Shown piece by piece: positions 48,265-58,065 of a stretch of 64,000 nt of DNA. The notes below the pieces were generated by a model. It was not told the origin of the DNA and did not search any database. It worked only from the letters and a program-made list of their open reading frames with translations. Origin of the DNA: Spongiibacter nanhainus (GTDB lineage Bacteria; Pseudomonadota; Gammaproteobacteria; Pseudomonadales; Spongiibacteraceae); the NCBI RefSeq assembly GCF_016132545.1, contig NZ_CP066167.1:434001-498000 (forward strand), in the 5' to 3' direction. The number at the start of each line of letters is the position of its first letter. Positions within the stretch are counted from its first letter, which is position 1. A program made the translations under genes and the position numbers.

Positions 48265-49527
48265 TCATCGGCTAATTTTTACCGTCATGGAACTATATCC
48301 TTTGACGAAATTTGATCTAACCAGGGTGGGCTCCCCAATCACTTCAATGTTTGAAAAGCGCTTCAGAATTTCTTCCCAAACGATCTTTAACTGCATTTCA
48401 GCGAGGCGGTTGCCCATGCACCGGTGCAAGCCAAAACCAAAAGAAAGGTGCTGGCGCGCATTTTCTCGGTCGATGATAAAATCGTCTGCATGATCAATAA
48501 CCGACTCGTCGCGATTACCAGAAACATACCACATAACTACTTTGTCGCCTGCCTTGATCGTCTTACCGCCAAGCGCAACGTCCTGAGTCGCGATACGACG
48601 CATATGTGCCAGTGGAGTCTGCCAACGAATGATTTCCGGTACCATGTTAGGAATCAGCGCGGGATTCGCTTTCAATTTTTCAAATTCGGCAGGGAATTTA
48701 TTCAACGCGTACAGCCCGCCGGTGAGGCTATTGCGCGTAGTGTCATTTCCACCGACAATCAAAAGGAGAATATTGCCCAAAAACTCCATGGGCCGTTCAA
48801 TCATATTGTCGGTTTTATCACTGGAGAGGAGTAATGAAATCAGGTCAAAGCTTTCCGCTTCTCCAATTTCCAACTCGCTTTGCCGTTGCTGCCAAAGCTG
48901 GTTAAAAGTTCTCAGGCAGTCCTGAAGTGCAACCATACGCTCTTCGTTTGTTACGTCGCCACCGGTAATCTCGGGCGTTCCAGCTGCCATATCAGACCAA
49001 TAGGTCAACTTCCGCCTGTCATCGAAGGGGAAATTGAACAATGTAGCCAGCATTTGCGAGGTAAGTTCAATCGATACCCGGTCCACCCAGTCGAATGCTT
49101 CACCAACTGGTAGTCCATCAAGAATCTTGGCCACACGCTCCCTGATTAAAGATTCCATTGCAGCTAGATTTTTGGGGGCAACGACCGGCTGTACGGCCTG
49201 GCGCTGCTCATCATGCCGAGGTGGATCCATGGCGATAAACATCTCAAGGGGGATTTCCTCGCCCATATCACCAATAACGATGGCGGGCTCAGAGGAAAAT
49301 AACTCGTGGTGTTTGTCGACAAACATAATGTCATCGAACCGGGTTATCGACCAAAATGGCCCAAATGGGCTATCTGCCTGATAGTGGACAGGGTCCTCAT
49401 TGCGAAGTCGTTCAAAATAGGAGTTCCATAAGCCAGTCTCAAAAAGTCGTCCGTCACTGAAATCCAGTGAATCGATGTCAACTGCATAGGGATCAGAAAC
49501 CATTTTTGTAGTACTTTCCATATTCAT
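48265..49527 (-). CDS. CYP153-type cytochrome P450 alkane hydroxylase 2
   Basis: A 420-residue P450 of the CYP153 family, without the N-terminal extension of copy 1. Motifs: FIAMDPPRHD, I-helix VGGNDTTRNSLTGG, EIIRWQTPLAHMRR and the haem loop FGFGLHRCMGNRLAE with Cys at about 370. It follows its ferredoxin gene by 19 bp on the minus strand. The pair mirrors the cassette at 44730-46483 but is AT-richer, suggesting separate acquisition rather than a local duplication. Confidence 0.93.
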   Translation of the reverse strand: MNMESTTKMVSDPYAVDIDSLDFSDGRLFETGLWNSYFERLRNEDPVHYQADSPFGPFWSITRFDDIMFVDKHHELFSSEPAIVIGDMGEEIPLEMFIAMDPPRHDEQRQAVQPVVAPKNLAAMESLIRERVAKILDGLPVGEAFDWVDRVSIELTSQMLATLFNFPFDDRRKLTYWSDMAAGTPEITGGDVTNEERMVALQDCLRTFNQLWQQRQSELEIGEAESFDLISLLLSSDKTDNMIERPMEFLGNILLLIVGGNDTTRNSLTGGLYALNKFPAEFEKLKANPALIPNMVPEIIRWQTPLAHMRRIATQDVALGGKTIKAGDKVVMWYVSGNRDESVIDHADDFIIDRENARQHLSFGFGLHRCMGNRLAEMQLKIVWEEILKRFSNIEVIGEPTLVRSNFVKGYSSMTVKISR

Positions 49528-49546
49528 GATAAAGGCCTCTATTTAA

Positions 49547-49867
49547 TTACATTTGAAATTCGGGAAGTCTAACTACAGCACCTTCAAGAGCGGGAGTTAC
49601 GACAACCTGGCAAGCTAATCTAGAACCCTTGGATATTTCCGGCGTCATGGTCAACAATGATTGCTCATCGCTGCCAATTTCTCCGGAGCTACCCAGCCAT
49701 TCTTTCTCAATAACTATGTGGCAGGTTCCACATGCACAATTTCCGCCACAATCGGCATCGATTCCTGGGACCAGATTATTAATTGCGGCAGACATCAGGG
49801 TTTCACCTTTTAGAGCATCAACGTTGTGCTCAACGCCGGTGTGTTCAATAAATCTTATTTTGACCAT
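49547..49867 (-). CDS. [2Fe-2S] ferredoxin of CYP153 cassette 2
   Basis: A 106-residue adrenodoxin-type ferredoxin. Ligands lie in CGGNCACGTC (C40, C46, C49) and RLACQV. It has the same length and C-terminal LPEFQM as the cassette 1 protein, so they are close paralogues. AGAGGAGATA lies before the ATG at 49867. First gene of the minus-strand cassette and the natural electron donor to the downstream P450. Confidence 0.93.
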   Translation of the reverse strand: MVKIRFIEHTGVEHNVDALKGETLMSAAINNLVPGIDADCGGNCACGTCHIVIEKEWLGSSGEIGSDEQSLLTMTPEISKGSRLACQVVVTPALEGAVVRLPEFQM

Positions 49868-49922
49868 TACTCGCTATCTCCTCTAAACACATTTTTATAA
49901 TGGCAGCGATTTAAAAATGTTA

Positions 49923-49954
49923 CAGGTTATTATCTGACAAAGGGGGGGCAATTT
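49923..49954 (-). promoter_or_regulatory. AraC-type operator box of CYP153 cassette 2
   Basis: On the plus strand GACAAA occurs at 49936 and 49957, 21 bp apart. Read on the minus strand, 49954 to 49923 aligns without gaps to the cassette 1 box at 44638-44669 with 23 of 32 bases identical, including TTTGTCA and ACCTG. It lies 56 bp before the ferredoxin start. Confidence 0.65.
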
Positions 49955-50033
49955 AAGACAAATGGGGTAATATTATGTATAATAATTAGTAATTAATTGC
50001 AGCAGTTTTAATATCAACAATATGAATTAAAGT

Positions 50034-51044
50034 ATGATAAACAACAGGGCAACGATTTCCACAAGCTATTCAAAAGTTATCGCGAGAGAACTGAATCTTA
50101 GCGAAGACGCCTTAGGGCCATTCCTTAAGGGCACTAATCTCAAGCCGCGTGAATTTATGGATCCAAACACCCTGCTAACGCCAACTCAACAACTAAACAT
50201 TATTGAAAATGCATTGGAAATCTATGGGGACAGGGGGCTGGGGCTACAGGTCGGACATAAAATCACCCCTTTTAGTCACGGACCACTGGGTTTGCTCGCC
50301 TACAGCAGTCCGACGTTAATGGATGCAATAAAAGCTTTCTGCAACTACCTGCCAACACGAATTATTCTCACCCATTTAACGACGAAAAAATCTGAGAGAT
50401 ACCTAGAGTGTCATCTTATTCTTGATATAAAAACAAATGAAAAAATATACCGCTTTTTTATCGAGGCATTTAGTGCCACGCTGGTTTCGATCGTCAATTT
50501 TGTTCTAGGATATACGCCCGCAGAATTACTAATTGAATACAAATACTCTCAGCCACATTATTCTGGAATCTATGGGCGCTATATCGACTTTAAGTATTCG
50601 TTTTCAAAATCACAATCTGTACTATTCATACCAATCGAGCTTTGCGAGAAGCGTAATGCAAACGCCGATCAGGAAAATTATCGAATCGCCTTGCAGCAAT
50701 GCAAAAAGCGTTTAAGGCAGCTGGGGGGAGGGGTGGTTAATCAAGTTGAGAGCATCATTTTTTCACGAGGGTCTATACATAGCACAGAAGAAGAAGTGGC
50801 ATCACTGCTGTTAATGAATAAGCGGACTTTGGCTAGAAGGCTTAATGATGAAAACAGTTGTTTCCGCGAAATACGTGACAAGGTCCTGGCAACTCTCGCT
50901 TGTGAGTATCTTAGCCAAACTCAGCTATCAGTAGAAGTTATCGCGCAAATTATTGGCTATCACGACAGCGCTAGCTTTCGGCGAGCATTCAAGCGCTGGA
51001 AAAGTATCACTCCCAGTCAGTTTCGCGAGAAAAATCAGCTCTAA
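50034..51044 (+). CDS. AraC-family regulator of CYP153 cassette 2
   Basis: A 336-residue OruR-like AraC protein, paralogue of the regulator at 43554 (shared FSHGPLGLLAYSSPTLMDAI, YLPTRI, LLMNKRTLARRLNDE). The second helix-turn-helix is VEVIAQIIGYHDSASFRRAF. It is divergent from ferredoxin 2 with the operator-like box between. AT-rich codon use matches its cassette. Confidence 0.88.
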   Translation: MINNRATISTSYSKVIARELNLSEDALGPFLKGTNLKPREFMDPNTLLTPTQQLNIIENALEIYGDRGLGLQVGHKITPFSHGPLGLLAYSSPTLMDAIKAFCNYLPTRIILTHLTTKKSERYLECHLILDIKTNEKIYRFFIEAFSATLVSIVNFVLGYTPAELLIEYKYSQPHYSGIYGRYIDFKYSFSKSQSVLFIPIELCEKRNANADQENYRIALQQCKKRLRQLGGGVVNQVESIIFSRGSIHSTEEEVASLLLMNKRTLARRLNDENSCFREIRDKVLATLACEYLSQTQLSVEVIAQIIGYHDSASFRRAFKRWKSITPSQFREKNQL

Positions 51045-51951
51045 TTGCAAAAGAAAAGGCCCTCAATAATTTATCTTAAAAAAAGCGCGATAAATTATCG
51101 CGCAAGCTGGGTGGGACGGTGAAGCATCATGCAATATCATTGCAACAATTAATTAAAATATAGTAATCGATCTCACAACAAAAGGATTCTTTCCCGATAT
51201 TGCGAATTTTATGCCTTAATAAGGTTTTAAGTAGTTTCGGTCGTTCACCATAGTTTTTTAGTTATCTGTGTTTTGCAGATTTTTTCTCACTCCTCTTCTT
51301 CTCATCGCCAAAAATCAGAATTTACAATGCTTTGCGAAGGGTGTTTTTTCTGTCAACTAAGTTTCTCGATCTTGGCACCCTTATTGCCGGCATGCAAATT
51401 CTAAGGAGGTTACGAAATCTCTTGATTTTACAATGCCTGCCTTCGGCAGTGCTCCCTGTGTTGTGATTAGTTCAGCAATCATAATGGACAACCGGAAATT
51501 AACGACTGGCCTCATTCTCGAATATTTTATTGGATTCATTATAATTTTATATGGTATAGCTGAGCATTCTCGGTAAAAATTATAATACACATTATTAGTG
51601 TCAAAAATTCAAAAAATACTACTTATATTTTAATTAAATAATTAAGGGCGGATTTTCCTCCGGATGGCTTGTATTCCCTTGGTTGAGCCGTTCTTAGTAA
51701 TGGTGCACCTAATTTTGGGGATTGTCTTATCGCATTCGGACAATTGGTTGACATTGGAGGACACATGGTTGCCGGCGCACGTTAAAGATATAAATAGATT
51801 GGATTGATCGTATCGCGCGTGACTCGTACCGCTAAAAGTTGTCCTCAACTGCCAATACTTTTGTTCCATCCAAGCGAAAGAATAAGCTGTCGTCAGAAGC
51901 AATGACGCTAAAGTCTGTTTCCATCAAAAAATAATCGATTAAGGAAGTGAA
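51045..51951. other. long intergenic region before the ALDH-ADH operon
   Basis: GCGCGATAA-A-TTATCGCGC (51085-51103) is a perfect stem just after the AraC stop and may terminate it. A sigma-54-type promoter lies at 51373. A 48-codon frame starting ATGCCTGCC at about 51432 encodes one hydrophobic helix, and AAGGAGG at about 51402 lies too far upstream for it. A minus-strand frame at 51642-51902 has no recognised family. No firm gene here. Confidence 0.45.
51373..51387 (+). promoter_or_regulatory. sigma-54 (-24/-12) promoter candidate
   Basis: TGGCAC-CCTTA-TTGC has both invariant elements (GG and GC) at the correct spacing. It points toward the aldehyde dehydrogenase operon 565 bp downstream. 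No sigma-54 enhancer-binding protein gene is seen in the window. Confidence 0.5.
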
Positions 51952-53472
51952 ATGGTATCAATAGCCGAACCGCCATGTTACAACCACATCATTAATGGGC
52001 AGGATACACCACCGAAGGAAAATGCCTACATTGATGTGATTTGCCCCGCTACGGGAAAAATTATTGCATTGACTGCCGACGGCGACGCTCGCGATGTCGA
52101 TCTGGCTGTAGAGGCAGCAAGCACAGCATTTAAAAATAAAGATTGGCGGTTTATGGCGCCAGAACAACGCTCAAAACTACTTTATCAATTGGGCAATACC
52201 GTGCTGGCCAACGCACAGGAATTGGCCCAACTGGAAGTTGAAGCTTCCGGGGGAACCATAAAACGAGTAATGGGGCTGGATATGCTGGCCATTGCCGACT
52301 TGTTCTTTACGTTGGCAGAGTCAATTAAAGACTATCCATTTATCGAGAACCTGGCGCCCAAACTGCTTCCAGAGCAGGTTAATACTATGGTGGTTCGCGA
52401 AGCAGTTGGCGTCTGCGGTGTCATCACAGCCTGGAATTTCCCCCTACTCCTGCTTGCCTGGAAAATTGCCCCAGCATTAGCCGCCGGAAATACGGTTGTT
52501 GTTAAGGCATCTGAACTTACACCAACCTCTACCTATCGAGTTATCGAACTATTTAACACCCTACTCCCACCTGGCGTACTTAATCTGGTCAGTGGTACTG
52601 GCGTCAAAGTTGGCGACGCCCTGGTAAGACATCCCAAGGTCAACAAGATTTCATTTACCGGGTCAACCCGAACCGGCAAGCAAATACAAACAGCAGCCGC
52701 AGAAACGCTGAAGCGCGTCACATTGGAACTCGGTGGTAAAGGTGCCGCGATAGTGATGCCCGATGCCAATCTTGAACTTGTCGCCCACGGTGCACTGTTC
52801 GGCATTATGATGAACGCGGGGCAAGCCTGTGAATCAGCCAGCCGTCTTATTGTGCACGAAGACATTCACGACGAGTTGGTGGCGAAGATGACAGAGGCTG
52901 CAGAGAAGATTGCGGTCGGCAACCCATTCGACCCCAACACAGGAATGGGCCCCATTATTTCGGAACAGCAATTTAACAAAATCATAGCCTATATCGATTC
53001 GGCCAGAGAGCAAGGTGCCAAGATAGTCTGCGGAGGGGAACGCCGTCACGTAGCGGGCTGCGAAAACGGCTACTTCGTTGCGCCGACTATTATCACCGAA
53101 TGCCGTAATGATATGACGCACGCCTGCGAAGAAATCTTTGGACCGGTACTCTCGGTGCTGAAATACCGGGACATTGATGCTGCAATAGACACCGCCAACG
53201 ACTCTGTTTATGGACTTTCCGCCGGCATCTGGACCGAAGATGTTGTTGAAGCCCAGGCCATCGCCCGACGTCTGGAGGCGGGATCGGTGTGGATTAACGA
53301 CTGGCATATGATGCGCACCGACGCGCCATTTGGTGGCATGAAGCAAAGTGGCTATGGCCGAGAAATGAGTGAACTGAGTCTGCACTCGTACACCGAAATC
53401 AAAGCGATTTCGACAGCTTTCGAACGCGACCCTAGAAAGAAATCAACCTATCAATTGGTGCATTCCTTTTAA
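51952..53472 (+). CDS. NAD-dependent aldehyde dehydrogenase
   Basis: A 506-residue ALDH. The cofactor-binding GSTRTGKQI, the general base Glu in TLELGGKG (about 259) and the catalytic Cys in NAGQACESA (about 293) are present, with the EEIFGPVLSV motif near 400. AAGGAAGTGA precedes the ATG. First of three genes that would take a primary alcohol to acyl-CoA; this one oxidises the fatty aldehyde to the acid in the cytoplasm. Confidence 0.92.
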   Translation: MVSIAEPPCYNHIINGQDTPPKENAYIDVICPATGKIIALTADGDARDVDLAVEAASTAFKNKDWRFMAPEQRSKLLYQLGNTVLANAQELAQLEVEASGGTIKRVMGLDMLAIADLFFTLAESIKDYPFIENLAPKLLPEQVNTMVVREAVGVCGVITAWNFPLLLLAWKIAPALAAGNTVVVKASELTPTSTYRVIELFNTLLPPGVLNLVSGTGVKVGDALVRHPKVNKISFTGSTRTGKQIQTAAAETLKRVTLELGGKGAAIVMPDANLELVAHGALFGIMMNAGQACESASRLIVHEDIHDELVAKMTEAAEKIAVGNPFDPNTGMGPIISEQQFNKIIAYIDSAREQGAKIVCGGERRHVAGCENGYFVAPTIITECRNDMTHACEEIFGPVLSVLKYRDIDAAIDTANDSVYGLSAGIWTEDVVEAQAIARRLEAGSVWINDWHMMRTDAPFGGMKQSGYGREMSELSLHSYTEIKAISTAFERDPRKKSTYQLVHSF

Positions 53473-53515
53473 TCGGCGCTCTCAGGTCAACTTTTACAAT
53501 TAGCGAGATAATAAG

Positions 53516-54706
53516 ATGTCATCATCACATTACTATCAATACACTATGCGCACTGCTCTGCACTGTGCAGCGGGATCTATCATTCGGCTACCAGCTTTAT
53601 TTGACGGCATGGGCGCAAAACGCGTTGTCTTATACAGCGACACGGGATTAAGACAAGCCGGCATTGTCGACAAGGTCATCTCGGTTTTTGCGAATGGAGC
53701 CAGCAATAAGGCGAAATTAGTCGGTGTTTACACTGAAATCAGTCAGGATGCCGGATGCGAATCAGTAAACGAAGCGACCGCCTTCGCGCGCTCAGTGGGT
53801 GCAGACGCCATATTGGCGGTCGGCGGCGGCAGCGTACTGGACGCCTCCAAAGGCGTTAAATATTCCCTGCAACACGGCGCCTCCGATATTACCGAACTGC
53901 TCCAGAGCGGTATTAAACTTGAGTCATGGCCAAAGGCGCAACATTCAGCCATTCCTCATATCGGTGTTCCAACAACGGCGGGCACAGGCGCCGAAGTGTC
54001 CCCTGTAGCGGTGTTTTATAACGAATCGCTCGGTATCAAAACCAATCTCGTTGCCCCATTTTTAGAACCCGACATGGCCGTGCTAGACGCAAATTTAACC
54101 CTGGGCCTGCCGCCGTCGCTCACTGCAGCGACCGGTATGGACGCATTGACCCATGCTCTGGAAGCGATTGCTTCACCCACCTCCAATGCCTTGACCGATG
54201 CCCACGCCTTTCATGCCGCACAGTTAATCGTCGAAAACCTGCCAAAGGTGATTGAACGCGGCGACGACGTTATCGCCCGATCCAATATGCTACAGGCCAG
54301 CAGTATGGCGATTGATGCCTTTGGTGGTAGCTTGAATGCCATCCCGGTTCACAACTGTGCCCACGCCTTTGGCAGCATGTTTCACATTCCCCACGGTGAT
54401 GCGAACGCCGCACTGCTGCCGGTGGTAATGGAAGCCTGTCAGGACTTTTATCGCGGGAAGGGCCGGCGTCTGGCTAAAGCACTGAATTTGCCACAAGAAG
54501 GTGACGATCTGGAGCTGGTCCACAATTGCATTGGGTTTCTAAAGGATTTTCAACGCAATATTGGTTGTACGACTGAGTTTTCGCGCTGGAATGCCACCCA
54601 AGATAAGAAGGGTGAAATCGTGGTTGCTATTGCTTCTGACCCTGCCGCCATGTTCTATCCCATCCCTGCCGACGCGGTTTCTAAGATTATTCAAGCCGTT
54701 TCCTGA
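53516..54706 (+). CDS. iron-containing alcohol dehydrogenase
   Basis: A 396-residue group III alcohol dehydrogenase. The NAD(P)-binding motif GGGSVLDASKG is at 103-113 and the metal-binding His cluster HNCAHAFGSMFHIPHGD near 280-297, with HALEAIASP between. It lies 43 bp after the aldehyde dehydrogenase. Probably oxidises alkane-derived primary alcohols to aldehydes. Confidence 0.9.
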   Translation: MSSSHYYQYTMRTALHCAAGSIIRLPALFDGMGAKRVVLYSDTGLRQAGIVDKVISVFANGASNKAKLVGVYTEISQDAGCESVNEATAFARSVGADAILAVGGGSVLDASKGVKYSLQHGASDITELLQSGIKLESWPKAQHSAIPHIGVPTTAGTGAEVSPVAVFYNESLGIKTNLVAPFLEPDMAVLDANLTLGLPPSLTAATGMDALTHALEAIASPTSNALTDAHAFHAAQLIVENLPKVIERGDDVIARSNMLQASSMAIDAFGGSLNAIPVHNCAHAFGSMFHIPHGDANAALLPVVMEACQDFYRGKGRRLAKALNLPQEGDDLELVHNCIGFLKDFQRNIGCTTEFSRWNATQDKKGEIVVAIASDPAAMFYPIPADAVSKIIQAVS

Positions 54707-54772
54707 TCCAACCCTCGGCCTATCCAATGGAATGGGCCGAGGAACTCAAACAACAAGAAGGTTTAAATCACA

Positions 54773-56404
54773 ATGCTCTGTGGGAATATGCAAACCAACG
54801 GTCTACTGATTTCAGATATTCTCGAATATACCGTACGCCACAACCCTGACTCTAAAATCACCAGCCGCGACAACGACGGCAGCATTCGGCAATTTAGTTA
54901 CAGCGAACTCTACCAACGTGTTTTAAAGCTCGCCAGCGCCCTGGACCAACTCGGCGTAGCCCTCGGCGACCGCATCGCAACAATCGCCTGGAACAACCAC
55001 CGCCACCTGGAGCTGTACTATGCTATTTCCGGTTTAGGCGCCGTTACTCACACCATTAACCCGAGACTGTTCCACGAACAAATTAGCTATATCGTCAATC
55101 ATGCTGAAGACAAGATGATTTTTGTCGACGAAAGCTTTGTCGACATCGTCCGCGAACTCCAGTCCAGCTTTACATCAAAGCCTACCATTGTGCTCATGAC
55201 GGAAAGACCTACTTCGGCGGAGCAAGCACTTGAAGGTGCGCTCTATTATGAAGATCTCATTGAAGGGGCCACACCTCTGAACGGCTGGCCGAGCTTTGAT
55301 GACCAAGCCGCCGCCGCACTTTGTTATACCTCGGGCACAACCGGCAATCCAAAAGGCGCGCTCTATTCGCACTCATCGACGATTCTGCACGCCATGAATG
55401 CCTGCCGCCCCGATATTTTCGATTTTGACAAAAGCAGTGTCATCCTTCCAGTCGTCCCTATGTTTCATGTTAGCGCCTGGGGTACGCCCTATGCCGCGTT
55501 GATGTGCGGTGCGCATCTGGTACTACCCGGAAGCGCGCTGGATGGCCAATCGCTGTCTGAGTTAGCGAAACGCTGTGAAGTGGACTGTATGCTAGGCGTT
55601 CCCTCTATCTGGTTTAGCCTGCTCGCCTTTTTGAAAAGCAATGACACCACCCTGCCCAGCCTCAAAAAAGTGGTTGTGGGTGGTTCCGCTGCGCCTGAGA
55701 GTATGATCAGTGAGTTTGAAGATATCCACGACGTACGTGTCATCCACGCCTGGGGAATGACCGAACTCAGCCCTCTGGGTACAATCAATACCGCATCTAT
55801 CACCCATACCCATCTGGAGAAGGCGGCATTGCTTCAACTGCAAAAGAAGCAGGGTCGAGCCTCCTTCGGGATCAAACTAAAAATTGTGAACGCGGATAAT
55901 GAGGAACTCCCCCAGGACGGTAACGCGGTGGGAAGATTACTGGTCAAAGGCCCTTGGGTGATTGAGCGCTATTACAAAGCGGATGAATCCGCATTGACGG
56001 AAGATGGTTGGTTCGACACCGGCGATGTTGCCAGCATTGATGAGCTTGGCTACATGACCATTGTCGACCGGGAAAAAGATGTCGTCAAATCTGGCGGTGA
56101 GTGGATCAGTTCAATCGAACTGGAAAATATCGCCGTTGGTCACGACGGTGTAAAAGAAGCCGCCGTCATTGCGGCACACCATGAAAAATGGGACGAACGC
56201 CCCTTGCTGATCGCCGTCAAGCATTCGATGGCAACAATTAGCAAAGACGAACTTATCGGCTATTTCGACGGTAAGGTCGCTAAATGGTGGATTCCTGACG
56301 ATGTCATCTTTGTAGATGCATTACCCTATAACGCGACAGGAAAAATCCTGAAACGGGATTTGCGCCTGAGTTATGAAGATCACTACTTAAAAAGTGAGCG
56401 ATAA
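54773..56404 (+). CDS. fatty-acyl-CoA ligase (AMP-forming)
   Basis: A 543-residue adenylate-forming enzyme. The P-loop motif YTSGTTGNPKGALYSH is at 185-200, HAWGMTELSPLG near 330, WFDTGDVASID near 415 and the C-terminal catalytic Lys in NATGKILKRDLR near 525. The FACS signature length fits medium- to long-chain acids. Third gene of the operon; activates the acid for beta-oxidation or the Atu route. ATG at 54773 is weakly supported; Met 6 is an alternative. Confidence 0.9.
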   Translation: MLCGNMQTNGLLISDILEYTVRHNPDSKITSRDNDGSIRQFSYSELYQRVLKLASALDQLGVALGDRIATIAWNNHRHLELYYAISGLGAVTHTINPRLFHEQISYIVNHAEDKMIFVDESFVDIVRELQSSFTSKPTIVLMTERPTSAEQALEGALYYEDLIEGATPLNGWPSFDDQAAAALCYTSGTTGNPKGALYSHSSTILHAMNACRPDIFDFDKSSVILPVVPMFHVSAWGTPYAALMCGAHLVLPGSALDGQSLSELAKRCEVDCMLGVPSIWFSLLAFLKSNDTTLPSLKKVVVGGSAAPESMISEFEDIHDVRVIHAWGMTELSPLGTINTASITHTHLEKAALLQLQKKQGRASFGIKLKIVNADNEELPQDGNAVGRLLVKGPWVIERYYKADESALTEDGWFDTGDVASIDELGYMTIVDREKDVVKSGGEWISSIELENIAVGHDGVKEAAVIAAHHEKWDERPLLIAVKHSMATISKDELIGYFDGKVAKWWIPDDVIFVDALPYNATGKILKRDLRLSYEDHYLKSER

Positions 56405-56519
56405 GTGTATGCTTAGATCTTTAAGGCTATAAAATGGCATTGAAAATTGCCAGTTGGCGCGCATACCAGAAAGTACCAAAGAATTAGGATCATTGCTTTG
56501 TTTCAGCTAATTATGCAGT

Positions 56520-57461
56520 GACCAATGCATAGTTGGTGCTTCGGCCTCTACTAGGTAATTTTTTCAACGTGCCTTTTTCGATCAAGTCATTAATATCCCG
56601 TGTAGCATTATCCTGTGATGCTGCTCCGCAGCATCAACGGCTGCCTCAAGGGCCTCCAGAAACCACACCGCCAGGGCGTGATATCTCGACGGCCCTTCTG
56701 GGATTTTTCAGGATGTCGTAATAGGATTTATGCCGCCACTGTATTTCAGCGGACATGCTGTAGAACCGGTGTGGGCTGCCCTCTGCTCGAGCCAGTTGCA
56801 TATCCGCCGTCGCTCTTATTGTTCGCCCATTGCCGTCTTCAAAGGGTCGAATCGTGACGAACCAGAGGTGGGCAATATCCGCCTTTAGATTGAGGTCACC
56901 CTTGAAAGGGGGTTCTTACCATTCGTGGAAACGCGCCACTTCTTGTGGTAACCAGCATCCGGCGCTTCAAAGTGGACGGATTTGCGGCCTATTGGACCGG
57001 ATACGATTTGAATAGGGCCGCCTTCGGCCTGATGCCAGTCACCGACGGTGATTTTGTGCATGCCGCTACGTCCAATGGAAAGCAGCGCTGCATCCCAGGA
57101 ACACAGGCGCTCACAGGTAAGAGGCTTATCGAAGTGCTTGGTGGCTCCGGTATCATTTTCACCACGCTTTCCACGGCGTGATCAGCTTTAACCAGCGGTG
57201 GAATATCCATTCCCAGATACCGGGCAATAGGGGAGCGCACCTGCTGTTTGTCGAGGATTTCGCCCTCAATTTCGCTGGTGCGTAGTACATCTTCAGTCAG
57301 TGTGTAGAGCTCGGCCTCTTGCTGTAACTCAAAGCCCAGAGATTCATTCTTACGAGCAAGCGACCCTGCTTGCGAAACACCGCGGGTAGCCGCTCCGCGA
57401 TGAAGCCTTCATCGAAGCTGAAGTTGGGCCAGTTGGGTAGCTCGTGAATATACTCTGTCAT
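56520..57461 (-). pseudogene. decayed Fic gene paralogous to 14752-15861
   Basis: The minus strand from 57461 starts like the intact Fic (MTEYIHELPNWPNFSFDE), then shows frameshifts near 57350 and 57180, a premature end after the KADHAVE region and an internal deletion near 56620 that removes most of the winged-helix domain. Homologous tracts are found in all three frames. Non-functional remnant of a duplicated or separately acquired Fic locus. Confidence 0.85.
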
Positions 57462-57479
57462 AATCGCCGCAAAATTGAC

Positions 57480-57640
57480 ATGTCCGCCAAAGCCACAAGT
57501 ATTGCTTCGCGAGGTCTAGTGGGAGATTTGTGGGGGCACATGTCCTCTGCTATGCCAAACTATACCCAGAACAACGGACGCCTCGGATATTTTTAACTTA
57601 AAAACAGTAGCTTAGGACTTGGTTGGATTTCTCATAACCC
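57480..57640. repeat. direct repeat block B (paired with 15970-16140)
   Basis: Same landmarks as block A beside the intact fic gene (GATTTGTGGGGGCACATG, CCAAACTATACCCA, GGATTTCTCATAACC) in the same orientation. The two blocks with their Fic genes bracket the catabolic region. Confidence 0.7.
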
Positions 57641-57719
57641 GAAGGTCGTGCTTCAGAGTTGACACATAGCTCTGATGTCGTGCATCACTATCGTTCTTTT
57701 ACTGTGTTTGTTCCTCTAT

Positions 57720-57766
57720 CTCCCACTGTATGTCTGAAATTCCATTTCCGGAGGTATACAGTGCCA
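57720..57766 (+). promoter_or_regulatory. shared leader element, copy 2
   Basis: CTCCCACTGT at 57720-57729 is followed 20 nt later by the ribosome-binding site GGAGG. CACTGTAT (57724-57731) can pair with ATACAGTG (57756-57763), which contains the GTG start codon, so a hairpin could hide the start. Compare 3449-3494 and 59137-59180. Confidence 0.5.
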
Positions 57767-57988
57767 GAACGAGAAATTCTTAATCGAGAAGAAGTAGCCG
57801 CCTTGTTGGGAATAGCACCTCAGTCATTAACCAATCGAATCGCGAGAGGGGGGCCGTTTCCACCGTATCGGGAGCTTTCTCCCCGGTGTCGGGTTTGGTT
57901 GCGGTCGGACGTTGAATCCTGGATATCAACGATGCCAAAAAGAGCGTCGGCTTCGAGAAAGGCTCGAAATTTCCGGGCGGCTCGTTAG
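57761..57988 (+). CDS. AlpA-like helix-turn-helix protein
   Basis: A 75-residue protein. The region LNREEVAALLGIAPQSLTNRI is the winged-helix of AlpA/excisionase-type regulators, followed by the wing with RVWLRSDVESWI. The GTG at 57761 follows GGAGG with 6-nt spacing; a longer start is possible but spans the shared leader. It is convergent with the integrase 77 bp away. Such proteins switch on integrase and excision in integrative elements. Confidence 0.8.
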   Translation: MPEREILNREEVAALLGIAPQSLTNRIARGGPFPPYRELSPRCRVWLRSDVESWISTMPKRASASRKARNFRAAR

Positions 57989-58065
57989 CCTTGCTGAGGT
58001 GGGGGCTGCATCGCCCCTATTTTTAGCCATGCAGGCTGCCCGGTTATCTATATTGGAGTATGCAT

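Noticed and set aside
51642-51902. 86-codon minus-strand frame in front of the aldehyde dehydrogenase operon
   Set aside because: No ribosome-binding site, no family likeness and unusual composition; it lies in the likely promoter or leader region of the operon.
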